Shown: positions 9,101 through 16,203 of the stretch, one piece after another | Layout of the letters: every line of letters starts with the position of its first letter | How positions within the stretch are numbered: the stretch's first letter is position 1 | Assembly: GCA_964620425.1 (NCBI GenBank) | Contig: CAZUGV010000005.1 | Coordinates: 62,001 to 126,000, forward strand | From: DASXUG01 sp964620425 | Lineage (GTDB): Bacteria; Pseudomonadota; Gammaproteobacteria; Burkholderiales; Methylophilaceae | Length of the DNA stretch: 64,000 nt | Reading direction: 5' to 3' | The notes under the pieces: model-generated | Told to the model about the DNA's origin: nothing | Seen by the model: the letters and a program-made list of their open reading frames with translations, nothing else | The model's database searches: none | Made by a program: the position numbers and the translations under genes

Positions 9101-9963
9101 CACAGTACCGCTTTTTTACCACCTGCATTCATGGCTACGTTACCGCCAATACAGCAGGCATCAGCAGAAGTTGGGTCGCAAGCGAACTCTAAGCCCGCAT
9201 CGCTCGCGGCCTCCATCACGCGACGAGTGACTACACCAGCACCACAGCGTATGGTGGGCACTTGGCGACCAACCCCGGGCAGGGTGCTCATTTCAACGCG
9301 GCCAATGGTGTCTAATTTTTCAGTGTTAATCACCGCAGACATCTTGGTCAGAGGAATCGCGCCACCTGTATAACCTGTACCACCTCCACGTGGGATGATG
9401 GTAAACCCAAGCTCGATTAACGCTTTGACGATGAGGGCGATTTCTTCTTCCGTATCAGGGTTGACGATCACAAAGGGATATTCGACGCGCCAATCGGTTG
9501 CGTCTGTCACGTGTGAAACGCGCGCTAGGCCATCAAACTGGATATTGTCTTTACGGGTTAATTTGCCTAATTTAGAGAGCGTTTTTTTGCGCAACGCTTC
9601 AGTTTGCTTAAACTCATCTTCAAACTGTTGCACGGCTTTGCGTGAAGCATCAATCAGTTTTTGGACGAGGGGGTTGTTTTGGCTACGCTCATCAATCGCT
9701 TTAATTCTGTGGTGAAGTGCATCTACCAAGGCTTTGCGACGTTTTTTGTTCTCGAGCAAGTCGTCTTGTAAGTAAGGGTTGCGGGTAATGACCCAGAGGT
9801 CACCTAGCACTTCAAACAGCATGCGTGCAGAACGACCTGTTTTGCGCTCGCCTCTTAACTCGTTTAGGGTGTTCCAAATATCTTCGCCAAGAAACCGAAT
9901 GACGATTTCGCGGTCAGAAAATGAGGTGTAGTTGTATGGGATTTCGCGTAAGCGGGTGGTCAT
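6151..9963 (-). CDS. Large FAD-linked oxidase / iron-sulfur / CCG-domain fusion (DUF3683 family)
   Basis: This 1270-residue protein resembles a fusion of a GlcD/D-lactate-dehydrogenase-type flavoprotein with a GlpC-type iron-sulfur subunit. An N-terminal DUF3683-like region (about 1-125) is followed by a PCMH-type FAD domain (IIPRGGGTGYTGGA near 190), an FAD-oxidase C-terminal domain with HMHAGDGNVHTN near 681 and SGEHGIG, and two 4Fe-4S motifs (CLRCGKCKPVC near 800, CHRCEKPCP near 865). Two CCG-type domains follow (YFPGCGSE near 1012 and YHDPCHSP near 1137, each with a paired CCG). It probably oxidises a 2-hydroxy acid and passes electrons to the quinone pool; the substrate is not visible. 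It is monocistronic, divergent from the thioredoxin-like gene. Confidence 0.85.
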   Translation of the reverse strand: MTTRLREIPYNYTSFSDREIVIRFLGEDIWNTLNELRGERKTGRSARMLFEVLGDLWVITRNPYLQDDLLENKKRRKALVDALHHRIKAIDERSQNNPLVQKLIDASRKAVQQFEDEFKQTEALRKKTLSKLGKLTRKDNIQFDGLARVSHVTDATDWRVEYPFVIVNPDTEEEIALIVKALIELGFTIIPRGGGTGYTGGAIPLTKMSAVINTEKLDTIGRVEMSTLPGVGRQVPTIRCGAGVVTRRVMEAASDAGLEFACDPTSADACCIGGNVAMNAGGKKAVLWGTALDILASWRMVTPDATWLEVERLDHNLGKIHDIETARFKISRYHADGKTLQSEPEILSIPGAHFRKTGLGKDVTDKFLSGLPGIQKEGCDGLITSATFILHRMPKHVRTICLEFFGQVSLAVPAIVEIKDYLDANPDTVLAGLEHLDERYLKAVGYATKASRAERPKMVLIADIASDNEDAVGLAASHIVRLANARGGEGFTAVSAEARKKFWLDRARTAAIAKHTNAFKINEDVVIPLPRLGDYSDGIERINIELSIENKLKLTDALEVFLNGDLPLLEDEDTHADPELLSAKREQALTLVREVRERWATILRELESPINLLGPDFKDMAVENIFRAVQSHQVRVSWKRELKRPLQDIFTGRAFQKVLERCEEVHKEVLKGRVFVALHMHAGDGNVHTNIPVNSDDYEMMQTAHRAVARIMKLASSLDGVISGEHGIGITKMEFLDEKTISDFAAYKQKVDPEGRFNKGKLMARSGLDMAYTPSFGLLEQESIIMEQSAIGEIADSISDCLRCGKCKPVCTTHVPRANLLYSPRNKILGTSLLIEAFLYEEQTRRGISLKHFDEFNDVADHCTVCHRCEKPCPVDIDFGDVSIAMRNFLREQGKKNFNPGTSVAMAFLNMKDPATIKLMRTMMVSIGYKAQRLGHAIFKKLGLLTAFKKAPPSTLGKPEIKAQVIHFLNRPMPKAMPTKTSRALLGIEDDTMVPVIRNPSKAGEDNDAVFYFPGCGSERLFSTVGLATQAMLYEVGATTVLPPGYLCCGYPQTSSGNHDKGQQITAENRVQFHRIANTLNYLDIKTVIVSCGTCMDQLQKYEFEKIFPGCRLLDIHEYLMEKGMKIEGITGTRYMYHDPCHSPMKTYAPLKVTNALMGQEVALNDRCCGESGTFAVARPDIATQVKMRKQEELEKGMEKLGLTPGAPEQEVKILTSCPSCLQGLARYGEDTGVKADYIVVEMAKSILGENWMQEYVEKANSGGIEKVLL

Positions 9964-10097
9964 AAATTCTCTAGTGTACTTTCTAACGTACTCAATAGTT
10001 AATTAAGCTTAATTGTATCATGCCACCTAAGCAGAAATAAGCGCGGCTTGATTATGGGTATTACACCTTAGCACACCAGCTAATTGATACCAGCCAA

Positions 10098-10121
10098 TTA
10101 AAAGGTCAGCGACCTCTTTAA
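10098..10121. promoter_or_regulatory. Short hairpin upstream of the thioredoxin-like gene
   Basis: AGGTC (10103-10107) and GACCT (10111-10115) form a perfect inverted repeat with a three-base loop, extended by TTAAA/TTTAA with one unpaired base. It sits 80 bases ahead of the plus-strand gene at 10201, in the 237-base divergent spacer. It could be an operator or a structured leader. No T-tract follows, so it is not a terminator. Confidence 0.3.
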
Positions 10122-10200
10122 TGTATAGGTGACAATCAATTTAAAACAAACGACAATACCAACTGGCTTACATATAAATATTGAAGGTATCGCATACATA

Positions 10201-10728
10201 ATGTCACAGTCTAACGTCCCACAAAAAACGCATTTAACAAAGTTTGCATTACCAGTAATCGTTATCGCACTCTTGCTAATCTTATTTTTCACACTAGGTA
10301 ATAAATCGCAAGCGCCAGATGTAAATATCATCACTATCGATGGAAAATCCATGCATCTATCTGACCTAAAGGGAAAAATAGTTCTGGTGGATTTTTGGGC
10401 AACAAGTTGCCCTGGTTGCATTGTTGAAATGCCTAAGTTTGTAGAAACCTACCAGCAATATCATGACAAAGGTTTTGAGTTAGTAGCGGTTGCTATGTCT
10501 TATGACCCACCTGATCAAGTGATGAATTACCGTGAGAAAGCTGCCTTACCCTTCATGGTTGCGCATGACACTAAAGGTGAGATTTCAGCAGGCTTTGGCG
10601 AAATCACGCTAACACCAACAGCTTTCTTGATTGATAAAAAAGGGAACATTATTCGCAAAGTGATCGGCGATATGGATTTTGCCTCGCTACACAAAATGCT
10701 GGACACACAATTATCGGGAAAAAGCTAA
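10201..10728 (+). CDS. TlpA/ResA-like membrane-anchored thiol-disulfide oxidoreductase
   Basis: This is a periplasm-facing thioredoxin-fold protein. The chosen ATG at 10201 gives 175 residues starting MSQSNV, preceded by a GAAGG ribosome site; an ATG at 10129 would add 24 residues of doubtful character. A single N-terminal membrane segment (about residues 17-35) anchors the domain. The active site reads WATSCPGC, a CxxC pair, and the family cis-proline region is LTPTAFLID. It probably reduces disulfides of cytochrome or other periplasmic targets. It is directly joined to hemJ (stop TAA followed at once by ATG), suggesting a haem-related role by context. Confidence 0.85.
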   Translation: MSQSNVPQKTHLTKFALPVIVIALLLILFFTLGNKSQAPDVNIITIDGKSMHLSDLKGKIVLVDFWATSCPGCIVEMPKFVETYQQYHDKGFELVAVAMSYDPPDQVMNYREKAALPFMVAHDTKGEISAGFGEITLTPTAFLIDKKGNIIRKVIGDMDFASLHKMLDTQLSGKS

Positions 10729-11142
10729 ATGCTCTGGATTAAAGCGTGGCACATTATTTTTATGGTGACTTGGTTTGCGGGGCTGTTTTATTTGCCGCGA
10801 TTGTTTGTTTACCACGCGATGTCAGATGATGAGATTAGCAAGGCGCGTTTTAAAATCATGGAGCGCAAACTGTTTTATGGCATCATGACTCCTGGTGCGT
10901 TGCTAACGATTGGTTTTGGGTTATGGTTGATGATACAAGGCGGGTTTAGTGGCGGCTGGTTGCATGCGAAATTGAGCTTGGTTTTGTTACTGGTGATTTA
11001 CCACATATACTGCGGAAAGTTATTGCTAGATTTTAAAAATGATCGCAATCAACATAGTCATGTGTTTTATCGTTGGCTCAATGAAGCCCCAGTACTAGCA
11101 CTCATCGGCATTATTGTTTTAGTGGTGGTCAAACCTTTTTAG
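10729..11142 (+). CDS. hemJ: Protoporphyrinogen oxidase HemJ-like (CopD family)
   Basis: HemJ oxidises protoporphyrinogen IX to protoporphyrin IX in haem synthesis in bacteria lacking HemG/HemY. The 137-residue membrane protein has about four helices and the family signature at the N-terminus (KAWHIIFMVTWFAGLFYLPR, with the conserved His and Arg), and a further His in WLHAKLSLV. It starts immediately after the stop of the thioredoxin-like gene, so the two are probably translationally coupled. An uncharacterised CopD-like role cannot be excluded from sequence alone. Confidence 0.85.
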   Translation: MLWIKAWHIIFMVTWFAGLFYLPRLFVYHAMSDDEISKARFKIMERKLFYGIMTPGALLTIGFGLWLMIQGGFSGGWLHAKLSLVLLLVIYHIYCGKLLLDFKNDRNQHSHVFYRWLNEAPVLALIGIIVLVVVKPF

Positions 11143-11153
11143 CGCAGAAAATC

Positions 11154-11954
11154 ATGGAAATTTTAGATTCAGCCTGGCTCATTAAAATGCTCAAAAAGTC
11201 TGGTGCAACCCCTGAGGCAAGAATGCTGAGCTTGTTTGACATTTTGGCGGACTGGGTGGATGCACCAAAAGTCAGGGAGACTTATCATGGCACATGTAAG
11301 CTGGACGAGTTACCTCAACACTTGCTAGCGTATTTAACCGAGGAGGCACGCGCCAACAACGCTCAACTACCAGAAATATTAGCGCAACAGCTTTACTATA
11401 TGGCAATAGCTGCACTCAGAGAAAGCCTCAACTCTGCAGAAGCTCACCATTTGACGCATGCAAAATTAGCCGCTGCTGCGCTCATCAACGCACAAAAAGA
11501 AGCACTTTTAGATGTTGTAGGCGAATATCAGAGAACCACCAAAACGACAACTCACCATCACAAACCAATGGCGTATGCGATTGCGGCAAGCATAGCCGGC
11601 ATATTGACAGTAGTGGGTGTGTTCTTTCTTCACAACTATGCTCCACCAGAATCTACCAATATTGCACATTCAAATTTTTTCAAACACCCACCAATCAGTA
11701 ACGTGGCATTAGTAGAAGTAAACAACCCTAAAGCGACAGCAGACATGTTTGTGATTATGGAGCAAATGCGTCACGGCGATTGTCGGTTTCCAGAAGCTTT
11801 ACAAATTCCAGATGCGCACAAACGAGTTTACCTCGAAAATGTAGTTGCTGGTCACCCACCAAAAAATCCACAAGATCAAGCCATTGCCAACCTATACCTA
11901 GCAAAAGTGAGTTGTAATTACACGCCAATGTTAATGAAAAACTCCAGAAATTAA
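11154..11954 (+). CDS. Hypothetical single-helix membrane protein
   Basis: I do not recognise this 266-residue protein. Residues 1-135 are helical and probably cytoplasmic, ending in a short run of threonines and histidines (TTTHHHK). One transmembrane segment follows (about 140-160, IAASIAGILTVVGVFFL), then about 105 residues that would lie in the periplasm and hold two cysteines (HGDCRFPE and KVSCNYTP). The gene begins 11 bases after hemJ and ends just before a strong terminator, so it is the third gene of the thioredoxin-hemJ operon. The two periplasmic cysteines make it a conceivable substrate of the thioredoxin-like partner, but this is only inference. Confidence 0.7.
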   Translation: MEILDSAWLIKMLKKSGATPEARMLSLFDILADWVDAPKVRETYHGTCKLDELPQHLLAYLTEEARANNAQLPEILAQQLYYMAIAALRESLNSAEAHHLTHAKLAAAALINAQKEALLDVVGEYQRTTKTTTHHHKPMAYAIAASIAGILTVVGVFFLHNYAPPESTNIAHSNFFKHPPISNVALVEVNNPKATADMFVIMEQMRHGDCRFPEALQIPDAHKRVYLENVVAGHPPKNPQDQAIANLYLAKVSCNYTPMLMKNSRN

Positions 11955-11972
11955 ACGAAACACCGCCCTAAA

Positions 11973-12005
11973 AATCAAAAAGGCATCTAATGTGCCTTTT
12001 TGATT
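11973..12005. terminator. Bidirectional terminator hairpin
   Basis: AATCAAAAAGGCA (11973-11985) and TGCCTTTTTGATT (11993-12005) form a perfect 13-bp stem with a seven-base loop. T-runs on both strands follow the GC core, so it can end both the plus-strand operon finishing at 11954 and the minus-strand gene finishing at 12027. Confidence 0.85.
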
Positions 12006-12026
12006 GAACAGCCAAGGATTCAAGCG

Positions 12027-12548
12027 TTATTCACTCATTTTTTTCACATTTTGCAGACCCGCTTGAAATACGGAAGTAATCGTTTTGACAGCAGTTGCAT
12101 CATCTTGACCTGTTGCTGGCAAATCAGATAAATCCTTACGCTTGAATGTCGCGCGCCAAATCACTAGGCTTTTGTTCGAGCCCTTAGCGATTACATCAAT
12201 AGTGGCTGAGTAATGACTCACTGGCACAACACTCTCCGTAATTTTATATGTCATGGTTTTTTTACTAGCACTATAGTTTGTTAATGTCTCATTAACCGTG
12301 CCACCATCTTTTAAAGTAAGTACACGCTGCGCACCCACTGTATTATTTGAGCCTCCGACAATTTCTGTTTTAGAAAATGCCGGATGCCACTTCTCAAGCG
12401 CGCCGAAATCGCCAAGATTATCCCAAACTGTTTCGGCAGAAGCGTTCACTTCCACTTTCTCCTTTACCTGCAACGTTTTTGCTTTTGCTACAGCCTCAAA
12501 CGAAGTTGTCATCATCAATGCCATCAAAACCAACAGTAACTTTTTCAT
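12027..12548 (-). CDS. Secreted SRPBCC-family protein
   Basis: The 173-residue product begins with a signal peptide (MKKLLLVLMALMMTTSFEAVAKA) and continues as a START/polyketide-cyclase-like SRPBCC fold: VKEKVEVNASAETVWDNLGDFGALEKWHPAF is the typical first strand and helix, and KRKDLSD with a C-terminal amphipathic helix closes the fold. Such proteins bind hydrophobic ligands; the ligand is unknown. A strong AAGGAG site precedes the ATG. It is divergent from a TetR gene, with a perfect palindrome 41 bases upstream of the start, so repression by that TetR protein is likely. Confidence 0.85.
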   Translation of the reverse strand: MKKLLLVLMALMMTTSFEAVAKAKTLQVKEKVEVNASAETVWDNLGDFGALEKWHPAFSKTEIVGGSNNTVGAQRVLTLKDGGTVNETLTNYSASKKTMTYKITESVVPVSHYSATIDVIAKGSNKSLVIWRATFKRKDLSDLPATGQDDATAVKTITSVFQAGLQNVKKMSE

Positions 12549-12589
12549 TACAGAGCTCCTTAAAAATTAATTTCTGCAAACCAAAATGG

Positions 12590-12605
12590 TATACAGATCT
12601 GTATA
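12590..12605. promoter_or_regulatory. Perfect 16-bp palindrome, probable TetR operator
   Basis: TATACAGATCTGTATA is a perfect palindrome without spacer in the divergent region between the SRPBCC gene (start 12548) and the tetR gene (start 12777). Length and symmetry suit a TetR dimer, and the position near the SRPBCC start would block its promoter. Confidence 0.65.
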
Positions 12606-12776
12606 TACTAATACTATTAAATTTAGATGTAAACTTATTGTAAGTAATTATTTTTTATTCGTATTAAATTTCTGCCAAAAATTACTTACCAGTCGATATA
12701 TCCTATTGTGATATAGTGATTATTCCAACATTTAATGATAAAGTAAGCCTAATAACTTAATGCCAAGGAACACTAA

Positions 12777-13340
12777 ATGTCTGCATTACGCGAGAAAATA
12801 TTGCATGTAGCCACTGATTTATTTCAGACGCGTGGGATTAATTCAACAGGCGTTGACACGATTGTAGCTGTCGCAGGGACGACAAAAATGACGCTGTATA
12901 AACACTTTAAATCTAAAGAGGATTTAATTTTAGAGGTGCTAGCTCGCGGTCACCAAGACTTTGAGACTTGGCTTAATGAAAAGCTCAACCAGAGCGCAAA
13001 ACAACCCAGTGAAAAACTACAAAAGCTGTTTGATTTCATTGAAGAGTGGGTCACTGCACCTGATTTTCGCGGCATGGCATTTATTAAGGCATCCGCCGAA
13101 TTTCCGAATGAAGAAAATGCGGTACATAAACTATCAGCCGAGCAATCTAAACACTTCAGATTATATTTAGCCAATTTAGCCAGAGAAGCGGGCATCAAAG
13201 AAGCTGAAGGTCTAAGCCTGCAACTCTCCATGCTGATTGAAGGCGCAATTCAAGCGGAGCAAATGAAACGTGGCTCTGGTGCAATTAAATATGCGAAAAA
13301 AGCCGCTAAAATTTTGATTGATAGTGCTTCAACCACTTAA
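12777..13340 (+). CDS. TetR/AcrR-family transcriptional regulator
   Basis: The 187-residue protein has the N-terminal TetR helix-turn-helix (REKILHVATDLFQTRGINSTGVDTI, then KMTLYKHFKSKEDLI) in residues 5-52 and a helical ligand-binding C-terminus. The start has an AAGGA ribosome site. It is divergent from the secreted SRPBCC gene and the shared 228-base spacer holds a perfect palindrome, so it probably represses that gene and perhaps itself. The inducer is unknown, possibly a small hydrophobic molecule also bound by the SRPBCC protein. Confidence 0.9.
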   Translation: MSALREKILHVATDLFQTRGINSTGVDTIVAVAGTTKMTLYKHFKSKEDLILEVLARGHQDFETWLNEKLNQSAKQPSEKLQKLFDFIEEWVTAPDFRGMAFIKASAEFPNEENAVHKLSAEQSKHFRLYLANLAREAGIKEAEGLSLQLSMLIEGAIQAEQMKRGSGAIKYAKKAAKILIDSASTT

Positions 13341-13383
13341 ATCAATCATCAAGAATAGGCTTGATACACTGGAGGTAAAACAA

Positions 13384-13881
13384 TTAAACGCTATCTTTCA
13401 AAAGCGTAGTTTGCATCCATGTTAGCTGAATCACTTTAGCATCAGTGCTAGCGCGATGCCTATCCAGTTTCAAATCTTTCTCAATAGCGAGCTTAGTTTC
13501 ATGCCAAACCGCTTGCTGATGCTCTGTCAGAACATTACGTAAGTCTTCAAGCTTAAAATGTGGCTGCATTCCTGCCACTTCAAACAAGAGGTTCATCCAA
13601 GTAAAATCATTTATCCACGCATCGGTATACACGGTTTTATTCAGAAAGACTTCATTCAAGTGTCCAGCAATCGCCAATGCTTCTTTACCATGTCGACGCA
13701 AAGTTTCGCGGGACACATGATGAAGTTTTTCTGCTTCCGAATCCCAATGAAGCCAATCAGCTTGCGGCGCAATGAGCGAGCACCAAGTTTTACCCTCTTC
13801 GTTGACGTAGCCAACTTCAATCGGATAGCTGTCTTTACCAAAACCAGAGGCTTCAATATCAATAATGATAGGTGTGTTCAT
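13384..13881 (-). CDS. DEDDh-type 3'-5' exonuclease domain protein
   Basis: The 165-residue product has the exonuclease layout of the DnaQ/RNase T superfamily: Exo I DIEASG (Asp8, Glu10), a central region with YTDAWINDFTW that could supply the Exo II Asp, and Exo III HRASTDAK (His and Asp five apart). It is shorter than RNase T and not obviously oligoribonuclease or DNA polymerase epsilon subunit. It probably trims RNA or DNA ends, target unknown. It stands alone, convergent with tetR. Confidence 0.8.
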   Translation of the reverse strand: MNTPIIIDIEASGFGKDSYPIEVGYVNEEGKTWCSLIAPQADWLHWDSEAEKLHHVSRETLRRHGKEALAIAGHLNEVFLNKTVYTDAWINDFTWMNLLFEVAGMQPHFKLEDLRNVLTEHQQAVWHETKLAIEKDLKLDRHRASTDAKVIQLTWMQTTLLKDSV

Positions 13882-13989
13882 TTTTAGTCTTTTTAGTTGT
13901 TAATCTTAGATAAAGTGAATAGCAAATCAATTAGGGTCGTATTTTGCCACGATAAACACTATGGAGAATATAACCATAATGGCTCGCTA

Positions 13990-15201
13990 TCAAAATAATT
14001 CTGATTTAATCTTATCCAGTCTAGCTGAAAAAATTGCCTGCTTAATCAATTCTGTTTCAGTGTGTTGTTTTGCCACTGCGCCTGCATCTACCAACATTAC
14101 CGCTTGCAATGCCGATAATAAATAATCGGCTTCAGGACAGGGGCAGTTTTCTAGCCCTGTTCTGCCTCTGGAATCACTCTCACACGCATTTAAAAACTCC
14201 CTAAGCCTGTCAGGCTGACGAATCGCATCTAGCTCTTGCAAAAAATTAAGCAAGGTTTCTGGACGCATGGCGAGTGCTTGGTGCATTTTACCGTGGAATT
14301 TCGCTACAAGTTGCGCAAGTTCTTTGCAATCATTCGGCACTCTAAGCCTTTTGGTTAAATCTTTGAGTAAGTGTACGCTTCGCTCTTCATGGCCAATATG
14401 GCGAGGGAGCATCTCTTTGGGCGTAGTACCTTTGCCTAAGTCGTGCGTCAAAGCGGCAAAACGCACTGGTAGCGAAAAACCTTGGCTTGCGGCGTAATCA
14501 ATCACCATCATCACATGCACGCCTGTATCAATTTCAGGGTGATGTTGCGGTGGTTGCGGCACACCCCATAGACGATCTAGCTCGGGCATAATACGTTGTA
14601 GTGCGCCACATTCACGCAGCAGCTCAAACATGCGGCTAGGTTTGTCTTCCATCAAGCCTTTGGCTAATTCCTGCCAGACGCGCTCCGCCACCAGTGCATC
14701 AACTTCGCCTGCCGCGACCATTTCACGCATCAACGTCATGGTTTCTTCGGCCACAGTAAACTCAGTAAACCTCGCTGCAAATCTTGCGGAGCGCAAGATA
14801 CGCACAGGGTCTTCGCTAAACGCTGGGCTGACATGGCGGATGACTCCAGCTTGAATATCGGCCACGCCATCATAAGGGTCAACCAACGCCCCATGCTCAT
14901 CTTTGGCAATGGCGTTCATGGTGAAGTCGCGCCGTGCTAGGTCTTCCTCCAGCGTCACTTCGGGCGAAGCGTGTATTTGAAAGCCTTTATAACCTGGGGC
15001 GGTTTTACGCTCGGTACGCGCCAGGGCGTATTCTTCATGCGTTTTAGGGTGCAGAAACACAGGGAAATCTTTACCCACAGGTCGGTAGCCCTGCGCCTCC
15101 ATTTCTGATGGGGTACTACCAACCACAACAAAATCGCGGTCTTTGACAGGTAAGCCTAATAACTCATCGCGTACCGCGCCGCCCACACTGTAAACTCTCA
15201 A
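13990..15201 (-). CDS. cca: Multifunctional CCA-adding tRNA nucleotidyltransferase with HD domain
   Basis: This enzyme adds or repairs the 3' CCA of tRNA. The N-terminus has the nucleotidyltransferase motif GGAVRDELLGLPVKDRDFVVVG, then TERKTAPGY and EEDLARRDFTMNAIA, followed by SEDPVRILRSARFAARF and a C-terminal HD phosphohydrolase domain (HHPEIDTGVHVMMV ... LTHDLGKG). There is no ATG: a TTG at 15201 is preceded by AGAGG at six-base spacing and gives the family N-terminus MRVYSVGGAVRD, preferred over a TTG two codons upstream. The 403-residue length matches the HD-containing betaproteobacterial type. Confidence 0.95.
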   Translation of the reverse strand: MRVYSVGGAVRDELLGLPVKDRDFVVVGSTPSEMEAQGYRPVGKDFPVFLHPKTHEEYALARTERKTAPGYKGFQIHASPEVTLEEDLARRDFTMNAIAKDEHGALVDPYDGVADIQAGVIRHVSPAFSEDPVRILRSARFAARFTEFTVAEETMTLMREMVAAGEVDALVAERVWQELAKGLMEDKPSRMFELLRECGALQRIMPELDRLWGVPQPPQHHPEIDTGVHVMMVIDYAASQGFSLPVRFAALTHDLGKGTTPKEMLPRHIGHEERSVHLLKDLTKRLRVPNDCKELAQLVAKFHGKMHQALAMRPETLLNFLQELDAIRQPDRLREFLNACESDSRGRTGLENCPCPEADYLLSALQAVMLVDAGAVAKQHTETELIKQAIFSARLDKIKSELF

Positions 15202-15231
15202 ACACAACCTCTCACTCTTGACCTGCCTAGC

Positions 15232-16179
15232 TTACCGACCAGATAAGGCGCGAAACTGTTGATATTTGGCACGATAGGTATCGTCAACTAAATATTGTGG
15301 CACAACAGCCTCTAAGCAAACGGGCTGAAAACCAAACTCAGCGGGGAAGGGAGCTTTGGAAATACTATCCACCTCCATCGAGCGTATGTTATCGCGCGTC
15401 ATTAATTTAATCGGTAGCAATTCCATGGCGAAAGCTTGCATATATGACAAAGCATCACTCAACCCAATAATATTGCGTTTCACACCAAGCGTATCCGCTA
15501 CATATTGCACCAATTGTTTTAAGGCATACACTTTAGGGCCTGCTAAATCATAGCTTTTGCCATAGGTTTCAATATTTTCAAGCGAGCCCACAAAGGCGCG
15601 TGCAACATCTTCTACAAAAATAGGTTGAAATTTCGCATTGGGTTTTGCCAGCAAAATGACTGGCATTAACTTAACGATACTGGCGAACAAATTAATAAAC
15701 CCATCGCCACGACCAAAAATAACAGATGGCCGAAAAACAGTCACATTGAGCTGCTTGCCAGACTCTTTAAGGGCAATTTCCCCCGCAGATTTTGAGCGTA
15801 AATATGCGCTAGGTGCTTGCAAACCTGCCTGTAAAGCGCTCATATGCAATAAGCGTTTAACCGAATGCGCTTCGCAGATTTTGGCTAAGCGTTTAGGTAA
15901 GTTTGCGTGTACGGTATCAAAACTCACTTTGCTTGACTCATGCAAAATTCCGATCAAATTAATGACTGCATCACAGGCTTTAATTTGCGCACCTAATGCA
16001 GCATTATCCATAACATCACACTCCACCACCTCAACATTAGGGAGCAAAATTAAATGCTTACTGGACTCACGTCGACGTGTTAAGACCCTTACCTTAAAGC
16101 CCGCCAAACTCAGCTGTTGAACGACAGCACTACCAACAAAGCCTGAACCACCTAATACGCATACTTGGTTAATTTGCAT
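15232..16179 (-). CDS. NDUFA9-like NAD(P)-binding atypical short-chain dehydrogenase
   Basis: The 315-residue protein has an N-terminal Rossmann motif (VCVLGGSGFVGSAVV), a VINLIGIL segment, and the RPSVIFGRGDGFINLFA region typical of the complex I NDUFA9/YfcH-like group of extended SDR proteins. Catalytic Tyr-Lys is not in a standard YxxxK form (AYLRSKSAGE is the equivalent). Mitochondrial relatives are complex I accessory subunits; the role of bacterial ones is uncertain, perhaps in quinone chemistry or lipid metabolism. It lies between cca and slt on the same strand. Confidence 0.8.
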   Translation of the reverse strand: MQINQVCVLGGSGFVGSAVVQQLSLAGFKVRVLTRRRESSKHLILLPNVEVVECDVMDNAALGAQIKACDAVINLIGILHESSKVSFDTVHANLPKRLAKICEAHSVKRLLHMSALQAGLQAPSAYLRSKSAGEIALKESGKQLNVTVFRPSVIFGRGDGFINLFASIVKLMPVILLAKPNAKFQPIFVEDVARAFVGSLENIETYGKSYDLAGPKVYALKQLVQYVADTLGVKRNIIGLSDALSYMQAFAMELLPIKLMTRDNIRSMEVDSISKAPFPAEFGFQPVCLEAVVPQYLVDDTYRAKYQQFRALSGR

Positions 16180-16203
16180 GTTATCTTCTGCTCCAAATGA
16201 TTG

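Noticed and set aside
13348..13365. ATCAAG/CTTGAT hairpin between tetR and the exonuclease gene
   Set aside because: Only six pairs with no GC-rich core or T-run; too weak to call a terminator.
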